Part shown: positions 50,064-58,564 of the stretch, one piece after another
Numbering within the stretch: position 1 is the first letter of the stretch
How the letters are laid out: the number at the start of each line of letters is the position of its first letter
Origin: Polytrichum commune
Lineage: Eukaryota; Streptophyta; Polytrichopsida; Polytrichales; Polytrichaceae
Length of the DNA: 60,000 bases
Assembly: GCA_950295325.1 (NCBI GenBank)
Contig: OX485806.1
Span: forward strand, 33,482,001-33,542,000
Direction of reading: 5' to 3'
Notes under the pieces: generated by a model
What the model was told of the DNA's origin: nothing
Databases searched by the model: none
The model's input: only the letters and a program-made list of their open reading frames with translations
Program-made: the position numbers and the translations under genes

Positions 50064-50351
50064 AAAAATCAGCGTTGAAAAGGCTCATTTCCAAGGTGAT
50101 TATGGACTCCAATCAACAAACTAAGTGCACCAATGGACTCCTAGGAAGATTTCACACAAATTAGGCTCAAATTTCACTCCGTTCGGAGTTAATTTGCTCC
50201 CAAAAACAAAAATCAGCGTTGAAATTAATAATTTCAGCAATGATTTTGAATTCCAATCAACAATCCAATTACACCATTGGATTCCTTGGCAAATTTCACA
50301 CAAGATAGGCTCAAATTTCACTCCAATCGGAGCTAGTATGCCCCCAAATTT
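50064..50351. repeat. Two-copy 144-bp tandem repeat
   Basis: AAAAATCAGCGTTGAAA starts at 50064 and again at 50208. Both copies go on to CCAATCAACAA, TTTCACACAA and CTCAAATTTCACTCC, with about 75% identity. It lies in the presumed inverted leader of gag. A-rich low-complexity sequence (AAAATAAAAT and AAAACAAAAAC) follows at 50405-50479. Confidence 0.8.
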
Positions 50352-50453
50352 GAACCTCAAAGTTTGTGAGAATTGGATGCCAAGTTTGAAAGGTGAAAGT
50401 AAAAATGTGAATAAAATAAAATAAAATAAAATAAAAATATTTGTTTTAATTAA

Positions 50454-53420
50454 AGAAAACAAAAACAAAAACAAAAAATAGAATCAGTAAAGGCAGGGGA
50501 CAATTCTAAGAGAAGACAATTGAAATGTAACCATTGTGGTGGCACTAATCACGATGTGGATCATTGTTTCCAACTTCATCCTGAGATGCGGCCTGCCAGT
50601 TATGTCACTGGAAGATCTCCAAGGGAACAAAGTCTTGAGGCTAAGGTGGCAGAGCTTGAGCAAAAGCTCAAGTCTTCTGCATCTTTTGCCCAGATTTCTG
50701 AACCGTATGCGGGTGGTGGCACCTCGGGTTCGGACATGTATATGTTTGGAGCAACTGGAGAGGTGGTGGCGGCGGCTTCTACTCGCTCACAAACATTGGC
50801 AAATGCGGTGGCTTCCACGAGTGGTGGTAGCAACGAGGTGCCACATCCTCGCCATGCCGGACCAGCGGATCAAATTGGTCAAGCACGTTTACCTCTTTCA
50901 TTTGGATTGGTAGACACCACTGTTGTTGGGGCTAAAAACCCTGTACCTTTGAGAGATGGGGATTCCATCTCGAAGGATGTTACGCAGGCATTGGCATATA
51001 AAATTCTCCATATGCCAATTTTCTCGGGTTCGGAGTTGATGGCTCCGGATTTGAAGCCTGCTGTAGTTTTTCATTTAGCTGGGAGAATGTTAGAAGGTAA
51101 GGCGGATTTGCCATCCCTTCAAGTATCCCAAGTTGTTGTTGACGTACATGTGGCTGAGGAGGTGGAGGACTTAGCCAATTTGCGAGCGGGTCTTGCGGAT
51201 GCGGCGATCATTGCTTTTGGTAAGCAAACTTATATTCCTCCAGCATCAATTTCAGCAGTGGACACGTCATTTTCGAATTATGCAGCGGGAGCGGTATATC
51301 TTACAAATATTTCTGCAAGGCCTGCTCGCGAGCGGCATAATTTGCAACCTGGAGTTGTACGGCTGATGAACGACAAATCTTTGTTTGTCGTTTTACGTGC
51401 AGATATGCCCACTATCCGTGCTACACCACTGAGAGTTATGATGGATTCCGGTGCTCAACTGGTTATGATTGGCAAAGGACTTGCTGACAGTCTTGGATTG
51501 ACGCCAACAAACTTAGATCCTTGTCCATTCACTATTGTGACTTCAGTAGGGGGCACTGAACGTGCAACAGGTTACACCAAGGCACCTCTACGTTTGATTT
51601 TTAATGTGGGGGCAGGGCCTACCTACACTCATTTGTCAATGAAGTGTGTTGTTATTAATGCTACCAACTATGATATACTTGTTGGTCAGCAAGCTCTTTA
51701 TCCACTTGGCTTTGGTTTGGATAATTGGACGGAAGAGGCATGGATTAGACCGGGATGGTCTTCTGGAGATGGGCGGAAGGTATTTATTCCTATTACATTT
51801 GCAGCCACTTCTATGATTATGGTTGCGGAAGCAATGTTTGGTTGCAGCGGTATAGTTGCGGATTTGCCTTGTGCTCCAGTTTTGTTGGAGGAAACATTGG
51901 ACTACGCTTGTAATGCAGCAGAACAACAATTTTTACCATCTTTACAAATTCCTGCTCGACATTTCAAGGATCCACCTCCACCATGGCGTACTCCTAAGGA
52001 GTTATCCGACCATTGTCGACACATTGTGGCGGATTTGGAGCTTGGAGAGACATCTCCAACTTCATCTTCATTTCCTTTTGCTCAACCCATTCGTTGGCAA
52101 CCATCACCTAAAGGTATTGTCCTTGTTGAGATCTTTGGGGGGATTGGCACAGGTTTGGCGGCAGTGTTAGAGGCTGGAATTACAATTAGGCGGTATATTC
52201 ATGTGGACAATGGATATGCAACCAACAGAGCCGTCCGACACCACATCCAACAATTGTTGTTGAGATACCCCGCACAATTGTCAGCCTCTGCCATTCATGG
52301 ATGTTGTGGTCAACTCCCTCAAGATGTCACTATGATTAGTGATGAGGATTTGAGAAGGTTGGACCACGTGGATTTAATTATTGCAGGATGGCCTTGTCAA
52401 GGCCATTCACGGGCAGGAATTGGCCAGGGTTTGGATGATCCTAGGTCTAGTTTGTTCGCGGATTTGATGCGGTTGACACAATGGTGGTTTACCCACCAAT
52501 CAACTCCGCCAGGGTACATTTTTGAAAATGTGCCATTATTGGGTGATACATGGCACAAAGTGGTGAAGGATGGTGGGTACATTAACCAAATTCTGGGTAC
52601 TCCAACATTTCTGGATGCTGCATCCTTGGGATCCTATGCTCATCGGCCTCGTTGGTTTTGGACCAATTTGGTATCACCTCAGGTGCTTTCAGCGGCGATC
52701 GCCCGCATTCCCCGCCTTATGAATCGCAAGGTGGATGATATTTTGGATGATCATCGTGTTTCCGTGGCAATTTCGAAGGATGACACCTTGTCATTTGCAT
52801 TAATTAATAAGGTGGGAATTCCGAGAGGTGCACTACCTACTTTTGTGACATATTCACTGTCTTTCGCATTTCGATCTCGTGGACCAGGCATGGTTTGGGA
52901 TTCAAAATCCCAAACTCATGATGAGCCTACGGCATATGAGCGGGAACGCGCCATGGATTTTCCTACAGGCACCACGGCTGCTCATGGGCTTCAGGAAGGT
53001 CAGAGACGTTTCCTATTGGGACAAGCTATGGATCTCAGTAGCATGGTGTGGATAATTGGAATTTGTCTTGCTGCTCAACAACGTATGGATGACCAATTGC
53101 TTCCTCTGAGGGCAGAGTACAATGGTCAGGGGGCAATGGAGCCGCAATCCAAGGATCACATGGAGGTCAATGACATTGAGGGATTATTTTCTTTGAAACA
53201 ACAGGTTGCGGAAGAGTTTCGAGCCCAACGTATTTTTTCGGCTTTGGCCCAAGATTTTGGAAAGTTGGAGGCCCACAAAATGTTTCCACTTCTATTTCTT
53301 GGTGACACTTCATATGTGGGTAGCTATTTAGCTATACAAACTGATTGTAGTGGAGAGGATACGCAATTGGATTCAAGTACAAATGATGGGGGCAAAGGTG
53401 TTGCCCTCTCCACGGACTAG
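50454..53420 (+). CDS. Retrotransposon ORF1: zinc knuckle, retropepsin and C5-cytosine DNA methyltransferase
   Basis: Residues are counted from TTG 50520 (966 codons). The frame is open back to 50454 without an ATG, so its own gag start is missing. A CCHC knuckle is at 3-16 (C3, C6, H11, C16). The protease has the catalytic triplet DSG at 309. The methyltransferase domain begins at about 532 with VEIFGGIGTG (motif I, AdoMet binding). It continues with WPCQGHSRAG (catalytic Cys 626, motif IV), FENVP (Glu 669, motif VI), HRPRW (about 706-710, motif VIII), a short target-recognition region, then ERERAMDFPTG and LGQAMDLSS (motifs IX-X). The unpermuted order and the ERxMxFP block point to DNMT3-type rather than the rearranged plant DRM type. 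Key residues are all present, so activity is plausible: methylation of the element's own or host DNA is inferred. The ORF ends at TAG 53418-53420. Confidence 0.88.
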   Translation, partial: RKQKQKQKIESVKAGDNSKRRQLKCNHCGGTNHDVDHCFQLHPEMRPASYVTGRSPREQSLEAKVAELEQKLKSSASFAQISEPYAGGGTSGSDMYMFGATGEVVAAASTRSQTLANAVASTSGGSNEVPHPRHAGPADQIGQARLPLSFGLVDTTVVGAKNPVPLRDGDSISKDVTQALAYKILHMPIFSGSELMAPDLKPAVVFHLAGRMLEGKADLPSLQVSQVVVDVHVAEEVEDLANLRAGLADAAIIAFGKQTYIPPASISAVDTSFSNYAAGAVYLTNISARPARERHNLQPGVVRLMNDKSLFVVLRADMPTIRATPLRVMMDSGAQLVMIGKGLADSLGLTPTNLDPCPFTIVTSVGGTERATGYTKAPLRLIFNVGAGPTYTHLSMKCVVINATNYDILVGQQALYPLGFGLDNWTEEAWIRPGWSSGDGRKVFIPITFAATSMIMVAEAMFGCSGIVADLPCAPVLLEETLDYACNAAEQQFLPSLQIPARHFKDPPPPWRTPKELSDHCRHIVADLELGETSPTSSSFPFAQPIRWQPSPKGIVLVEIFGGIGTGLAAVLEAGITIRRYIHVDNGYATNRAVRHHIQQLLLRYPAQLSASAIHGCCGQLPQDVTMISDEDLRRLDHVDLIIAGWPCQGHSRAGIGQGLDDPRSSLFADLMRLTQWWFTHQSTPPGYIFENVPLLGDTWHKVVKDGGYINQILGTPTFLDAASLGSYAHRPRWFWTNLVSPQVLSAAIARIPRLMNRKVDDILDDHRVSVAISKDDTLSFALINKVGIPRGALPTFVTYSLSFAFRSRGPGMVWDSKSQTHDEPTAYERERAMDFPTGTTAAHGLQEGQRRFLLGQAMDLSSMVWIIGICLAAQQRMDDQLLPLRAEYNGQGAMEPQSKDHMEVNDIEGLFSLKQQVAEEFRAQRIFSALAQDFGKLEAHKMFPLLFLGDTSYVGSYLAIQTDCSGEDTQLDSSTNDGGKGVALSTD

Positions 53421-53426
53421 CAATCA
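53418..53426 (+). promoter_or_regulatory. Leaky stop signal UAG CAA UCA
   Basis: The stop ending ORF1 is followed by CAATCA, which fits the UAG-CAR-YYA consensus known from tobamovirus replicase readthrough. The next frame continues in phase with no further stop until 55403, as expected if pol is made by readthrough. Function is inferred. Confidence 0.65.
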
Positions 53427-55212
53427 CAGGCTGTGCTGGCACCAAGTGGCAATCCTTCTATGAAGAAGGAAACCACGGAGTTTGACGATTGGCCAATTGA
53501 AGTGGGGCCAAAACTTACTGGTGTCGAAGCACGAAAGGTACGGGCATTTATTCGCTCTTACCGTAATTGTTTTGCCTTTAGTCTTCATGATCTTGAAGGA
53601 TATAAAGGTAAACTTGTTCGTATTCAATTCGAGGACGACCATCCTATTTTCAGACGGCCGTACAGACTTAGTACATCTGAAAGGTTGGGTGTTCAAACTC
53701 GATGTCAAGAATTATTGGTAGCGGAATTGATTGAACTCTCCAATGGAGAGTATGCTTGTGCCATGGTTATGCCTTCAAAAAAAGATATCTTTGGCAACTG
53801 GACGGAAAAATGGATGTGTGGTGATTATCGTCCAGTCAACCGCAAGACCAAGTCGGATCGATATCCAATGCCGATGCCGGAGGAGTTGTTTGATGCACTG
53901 GGATTTGCTAGAATCTTCAGCACTCTGGATTTGAGGTCTGGTTATCATCAATTACCTTTGTTGTTGGATGATCGGGTGAAAACCACATTTTGGGGAATTG
54001 ATAAAGATGGCAAGGATCAACTTTATCATTGGAAATTTTTGCCATTTGGTCTTAAGAATGCACCAGCTGAATTTCAGCGGGTGATGGACCAATTATTGGC
54101 TGGTTTACCGTTTGCTAGATGTTACATTGATGATGTTATCATCTTTAGTAATAGTCCACAGGATCATGTGAGACATTTGCAAGCGGTATTTGAACGACTA
54201 CAACGGTGGGGACTCCGTTTACATCATGGCAAATGTAAGTTTTTCCATGATCGATTGCCCTATTTAGGCCACATGATTGTTCATGGCGGTCTTGGTGTGC
54301 AACAGGCGAAGGTGGATGCTTTGCACAAAATTCCCGCACCTAATGATGTACCACGACTTCGGGCATTTCTAGGATTGGCAAATTATTATAGGAGGTTTGT
54401 CAAAAACTTTAGTTTGATTGCCAAACTTCTTACCATTCTTACGGGGAAAGACCAACCATGGATTTGGAGTCGGAAACAACAACAGGCATTTGATACATTG
54501 AAGCAGAGGCTCGGTTCAGCGCCAGTGCTTCGACGCCCGGATGTGTCTAGAGCTTTTCAATTGCACACGGATTGGAGTGCAGTGGGATTGGGAGCAGTAT
54601 TGACACAGAAAGATGAAGAGGAAAAAGAATATGTGGTGGCTTATGCATCTAGAAGCAATAATAATGTTGAATCTAATTATTCTTCTTATGAAGGCGAGGC
54701 CTTGGCGGCCGTTTGGGCCATTGCACATTTTCGACCTTATTTGTATGGGCAAAAATTTACTTTGGTGACTGATCGTCAGCCTTTAAAATGGCTTATGGAA
54801 TCAGATAAACTCACCGGGAAACTTGCTAGGTGGGCATTGTTACTTCAGGAATATGATTTTGAAGTTGTTCATCGAGCAGGAATTGCCAACTTGGATGCAG
54901 ACGAATTGTCTCGCAATCCAAGTCCTTCAGATGAGGATTTAACTGGAGCCAGGTGGCATGGAGATTGTGATCGTGAGGCAGTGCCGGGTTGGCATGCTGC
55001 CACCTATCTCACAATGATGTCGGGATTGGCTTCTGAGATCCTTGTGGAAGAACAAGATGAGGAGGTGGATAAATCTCTCGTTGTTAGTGATGTGTGGGAA
55101 GACCAGTCGGTCTTGCACAAACTTCAACAAGGGATATTTCCTCTAGGACTATCTAATATGGAGCGAGATAGAGTTAGTCACCGGATAACAAGGTTTCGTT
55201 TGGGCAAATGGC
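53421..55212 (+). CDS. Retrotransposon reverse transcriptase and RNase H
   Basis: In the same frame as ORF1 across the TAG. There is no ATG near the start (the first possible initiation codons are GTG 53433 and ATG 53460), which favours readthrough. The RT has FSTLDLRSGYHQ, FLPFGLKNAPAEFQR and the active-site YIDD at about residue 231 counted from 53433. The RNase H has HTDWS (about 378-382), YEGEALAAVWA and TDRQPLKW, with the acidic triad visible. It continues to about 55212, where the frame breaks relative to integrase. The frame itself stays open to 55403, but its last ~60 codons are out-of-frame integrase sequence. Copies RNA into DNA and removes the RNA strand. Confidence 0.9.
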
Positions 55213-56565
55213 TTGTTATTTCGTGTGTGGCCAAATGGAATGAGGCGTATCGTTCCAAGGCCAGATCAAAGAGCTTCTTTAGTGCGGCAAGTGCACGAGG
55301 AGCTTGGACATTTTGGAGTGCGAAGGACACACTCTATGTTGCGCAACCAATATTGGTGGACTGGTATGTATCAACAGGTTGCCACTTATGTTTCTCGGTG
55401 TGAAGTATGTGACCGGGTCAGGTCAAGTTTTAATACTTTGTCACCTCAACTTCAGCCTTTACCTATTATGAGCTTGGGATATCGTTGGTCTTTGGATTTT
55501 GCCGGACCGCTTACTATCACTCCACGTGGTTCCAAGTATGTGCTTGTGATGGTGGAGCATTTTAGTAAGTGGATTGAACTCGTGGCTCTTCCCCAAAATT
55601 CCTTAGAATTGGCGGCTATGGCATTTCTTGATCGAGTTTTGGCACGGTTTGGAGCACCTGCAGAGGTGTTGACGGATCAAGGGAGAGAATTTCTTGGATC
55701 TTTCGAGGCTTTGTGTACCAAGGCTTTGATTGATCATCGGACAACTTCCAGAGATCACCCTGAGGCAGATGGTTTAGCTGAACGAGTTGTTCAGACGGTT
55801 AAGCGCGGTTTGCGGAAGTATGGATTGCTTCATGGCAACCATCGCGATTGGAACTTGATGTTACCATGGATAGCAATGGGTTATCGTTTCAGCAGGCAAG
55901 CATCTTTGGCATCCTATAGTCCATACCAACTATTGTATGGACGGGAACCAATTTTACCTAGCTCGGTGCAAGAGAAATTGGCTCTCGTGGTAAACTTGGA
56001 TGATCCAGATGTTTGGACTCAATGTCTTCATGACCGAGCAAAGTTCTTCCAAAAGGCCATGCCTATGGCCATGGAGAACTTAGATATTGCTCAGCATCGT
56101 GATACATTACGGTATGCCCGGATCCGCAGTGGAGCTTATCGACCTCAGGCTTGTAGATTTTCCAAGGGGGATTATGTTTACTTGCAACGGGAGGTGCCTA
56201 CGACATTGGATGTCAAGGCTGGGCGCACGATTTTGCGGGTAAAAGATGTCTTGCCAAGTGGTATATTATTGCTTGAAGGCAAGGATGGACGGGAATGTCG
56301 TGAGCATTCAAAGAATTGTGCTCCATGCCACCTTCCCATCGACGGCTCTGTGCATCCCGAGTTGGCGGTTGTACCACAGGGTCTGCCTTGTTATGTTTGT
56401 GGAGAGAAGAAAGGAGCTGCAACAATGTTATTGTGCGACCAATGTCAACGTGGATGGCACATGGCATGTTTGACACCTCCCATTTTGACTCTTCGTTCTG
56501 GCAATTGGGTTTGTCCTCGTTGTCGGAAAGCCTCTCATTCCGTGGCCGTTAATGGTCATGATTGA
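55213..56565 (+). CDS. Retrotransposon integrase with C-terminal PHD finger
   Basis: 450 codons from TTG 55213, in the +1 frame relative to RNase H; no ATG is needed if it is part of a polyprotein. The zinc-binding HHCC module is H28, H33, C63, C66. The DDE core is D95 (SLDFAG), D155 (LTDQGREF) and E190 (DGLAER), with 59 and 34 residues between them. The C-terminus (about 390-437) is a complete C4HC3 PHD finger: C393, C396, C408, C411, H416, C419, C434, C437, with the conserved Trp before the last pair. PHD fingers bind histone H3 tails, so this could steer integration as chromodomains do in chromoviruses. That role is inferred. No chromodomain was seen. Confidence 0.88.
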   Translation: MLFRVWPNGMRRIVPRPDQRASLVRQVHEELGHFGVRRTHSMLRNQYWWTGMYQQVATYVSRCEVCDRVRSSFNTLSPQLQPLPIMSLGYRWSLDFAGPLTITPRGSKYVLVMVEHFSKWIELVALPQNSLELAAMAFLDRVLARFGAPAEVLTDQGREFLGSFEALCTKALIDHRTTSRDHPEADGLAERVVQTVKRGLRKYGLLHGNHRDWNLMLPWIAMGYRFSRQASLASYSPYQLLYGREPILPSSVQEKLALVVNLDDPDVWTQCLHDRAKFFQKAMPMAMENLDIAQHRDTLRYARIRSGAYRPQACRFSKGDYVYLQREVPTTLDVKAGRTILRVKDVLPSGILLLEGKDGRECREHSKNCAPCHLPIDGSVHPELAVVPQGLPCYVCGEKKGAATMLLCDQCQRGWHMACLTPPILTLRSGNWVCPRCRKASHSVAVNGHD

Positions 56566-56999
56566 GGATTTTGTGGATGTTTACCACATGTTTTAGTGGT
56601 GAAGTTGTTATTTAGTTAGTTGGAAAGTTTATGGGATTGAAAATCACATTGAAAGAGTTATCCAAGAATTCAACATAAATTGTTGAAGGCGATTAAGGAT
56701 GGGGCTCACATTGCACCCAGCCTATAGTTCTTGGATTACTTTCTCCATCATGAGTTTAATTCCTTAGATTACCACTACCCAATTGGATATGTATAGATGA
56801 AGCAACAACTTCATCATGTTCAACAACTCTACCGCTGAGTGTGTTTGTTCCTAGCCGATTGGAGGGGCTCCTTATCTGCTAGTGGGGGCACTTGAAGAGG
56901 TGGTTGTTTAGCATATTAGTTTGCTATTTTATTTTACTAATTGATGTTGATGACAACACTCGATTTGTTGTGTTTAACGATCTTAGTTTACACGACAGT

Positions 57000-57512
57000 T
57001 GTCACGTGAGGTGACATTGGGGGCTAAGTCACGTCAATTTAGGAGTAAATGGACTCCATTAGGAGTCCATGTGTGTTTGGATGAATAATGGACTCCATTG
57101 GGAGTCCTAGTTAGTTGTTCATCCACTCCATGGATGACCTCCACATAGAATTGGGGTTGTATGGAGAGGAAGGCCTCTTGACTTGCCATTGTTGTCAAGT
57201 CAAGTCTTGTGAGTGTGTTTTGATAGAGAGAGCTTGTTGTTGCTATCTTATGGCTATGGTGTAGTAGATCATGAGTAAAGCCTTTGCATTCTTTCCCCAT
57301 CACTTGCGCTCTTGGATTCTCCCTTCGTGGAGTGAGAGATAGCTTGACTCTTGTGTTTGAATTTTAGAGTTTCTTAATCTTTGTAGGAAGACTTCTTAGT
57401 TTCTTGAGCTTGAAGAGGTGGTTGTTTAGCATATTAGTTTGCTATTTTATTTTACTAATTGATGTTGATGACGACACTCGATTTGTTGTGTTTAACGATC
57501 TTAGTTTACACA
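57000..57512 (+). repeat. 3' LTR plus copied flank
   Basis: 57000-57415 is the counterpart of the 5' LTR. It is followed by a 103-bp block (57409-57511) that also occurs just before the LTR at 56891-56993 with one mismatch. A purine-rich AGTGGGGGCA lies at about 56881-56890, directly before the first block, and could be the polypurine tract. Either the LTR includes this block and the 5' copy lost it, or it was copied during reverse transcription. Confidence 0.65.
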
Positions 57513-57518
57513 ACAAAC

Positions 57519-57587
57519 CTGCTCCTCAGTATGATCTGATGTTGAGGCACTGGAGGTTGCCTTAGGTTGAACATGTGTCTGCGTCAT
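57519..57587 (-). CDS. Gene B, candidate first exon beside the retrotransposon
   Basis: An ATG at 57587 opens 23 codons (MTQTHVQPKATSS...) ending CAG|GTTTGT in phase 0. The LTR retrotransposon ends at 57512, just inside this intron. After the element, the next exon with matching phase is 47998-48084. The reading is short, so confidence is limited. The 57727-57978 ORF may be a still earlier exon joined through an AG near 57585. Confidence 0.4.
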
Positions 57588-57726
57588 TCCCTATTCCAGA
57601 TACCCAAACCAAATTCAATTCACAATCGCCCACCAAACATAAAACACAACATAAAGCACCCGATATCATTGCCAATTAGAATTTAACATTATGATTGCAA
57701 ATTAAAACTTTTCATTTTGTTTGCCG

Positions 57727-57978
57727 TTAAACATCAAACGTTTTTTCCCCTTTGGAACCTCTACCTGTCCCCCTAGAAGAAGTAACCCCTCTTCTACCCA
57801 TTGTGGTCCGCAAGTTGTATGGTGTTCCTAGGATCTCTCTTGATTCTAACCTTTCCCTTCTCTCAATACGCCTTTGCTTCTGAATGGTCCTTCTACCTTC
57901 TCGATCTGCTCTCGCTCTCGACCTAGTGTTCATCTTTGACATTAATGAAGCAAACCAGTTCTTATATATGATTGTCAA
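57727..57978 (-). CDS. Short basic ORF, possible N-terminal exon of gene B
   Basis: From an internal ATG it begins MNTRSRARADREGRR and is strongly Arg/Glu-rich, with IQKQRRIERRERLESRE, then a Gly/Ser/Arg tail. Such composition suggests a nuclear or nucleic-acid-binding N-terminus. A GTTTAA donor-like site overlaps its last codons. Its stop would be removed if splicing leads to the 57519-57587 segment. No domain recognised. Confidence 0.35.
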   Translation of the reverse strand: MTIIYKNWFASLMSKMNTRSRARADREGRRTIQKQRRIERRERLESREILGTPYNLRTTMGRRGVTSSRGTGRGSKGEKTFDV

Positions 57979-58309
57979 CTATGTCATAATTAACATCTAT
58001 TCGCCATCATTATGTTCACATTTTGGATAATTACGTTCACCTTGGATTCGGAAAAGTAATCTTCAATTTCTTGAAATATTCCTCTATTAATCCACAATGC
58101 ATTAATACACAACACAAGGCGGCGCTAAAACCTTTTATAATTAATGGAATCCTTCCATGTCAGATATTGGGCCCCAGAAGCGTATTCGTCGTTAATACCA
58201 ATGTTGCATTCTAATGTTTGGCATTTTCTATTCCTGAGCTACTATCATGTTTAGTATGTATGCCTGTTATTGAATTCTATTATTTGTAAACAAATAATAT
58301 CTTGTCTAG
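57979..58309. other. Short intergenic spacer
   Basis: AT-rich spacer between the divergent gene B start and the final ORF. No protein-like frame; promoters for both directions would fall here. Confidence 0.35.
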
Positions 58310-58564
58310 TATAATGTCTCCCATGACTTGGCTGATATAATTTGGAGTATCGTGACCTACTTACCGCTCTCTTTCAGACTCCTTGGTTTAGGGTGTTACA
58401 CATTTAGAAGTATCATTCATGCTTTCCTTCATAGATCATCCGTCATTTGGATCATGTCCATCATTGTTGTCTTTGGCAATGCATTTCTAATAAATAGGTA
58501 TCCCACAATGTTGAGAAACCTCTTTCATATTTCCGTCATCGCGCAAATCCTCATTCCCCTCATC

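Larger units (their letters stand above)
48213..57512 (+). mobile_element. Ty3/Gypsy-type retrotransposon carrying a C5-DNA methyltransferase and a PHD finger
   Basis: Gene order is zinc knuckle, protease, DNA methyltransferase | reverse transcriptase, RNase H | integrase, PHD. Integrase lies after RNase H, as in Ty3/Gypsy. LTR-like ends start TGTCACGTGAGG at 48213 and 57000. The 3' end reads TTTACACA at 57512. ACAAAC is found on both sides (48206-48211 and 57513-57518), consistent with a 5-6-base target duplication, though one or two extra bases separate it from the 5' TG. The shared LTR part differs at only about seven of ~415 positions, so the insertion is fairly recent. The copy is damaged: capsid gag is inverted, pol has one frameshift, and the LTR ends differ in structure. 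Methyltransferase-bearing retrotransposons have been described in dinoflagellates and charophyte algae; I know of no described land-plant example with this layout. Confidence 0.85.

Noticed and set aside
50536-50913. 125-codon ORF overlapping the start of the DNMT ORF
   Set aside because: Out-of-frame shadow of the zinc-knuckle/protease frame, without domain motifs.
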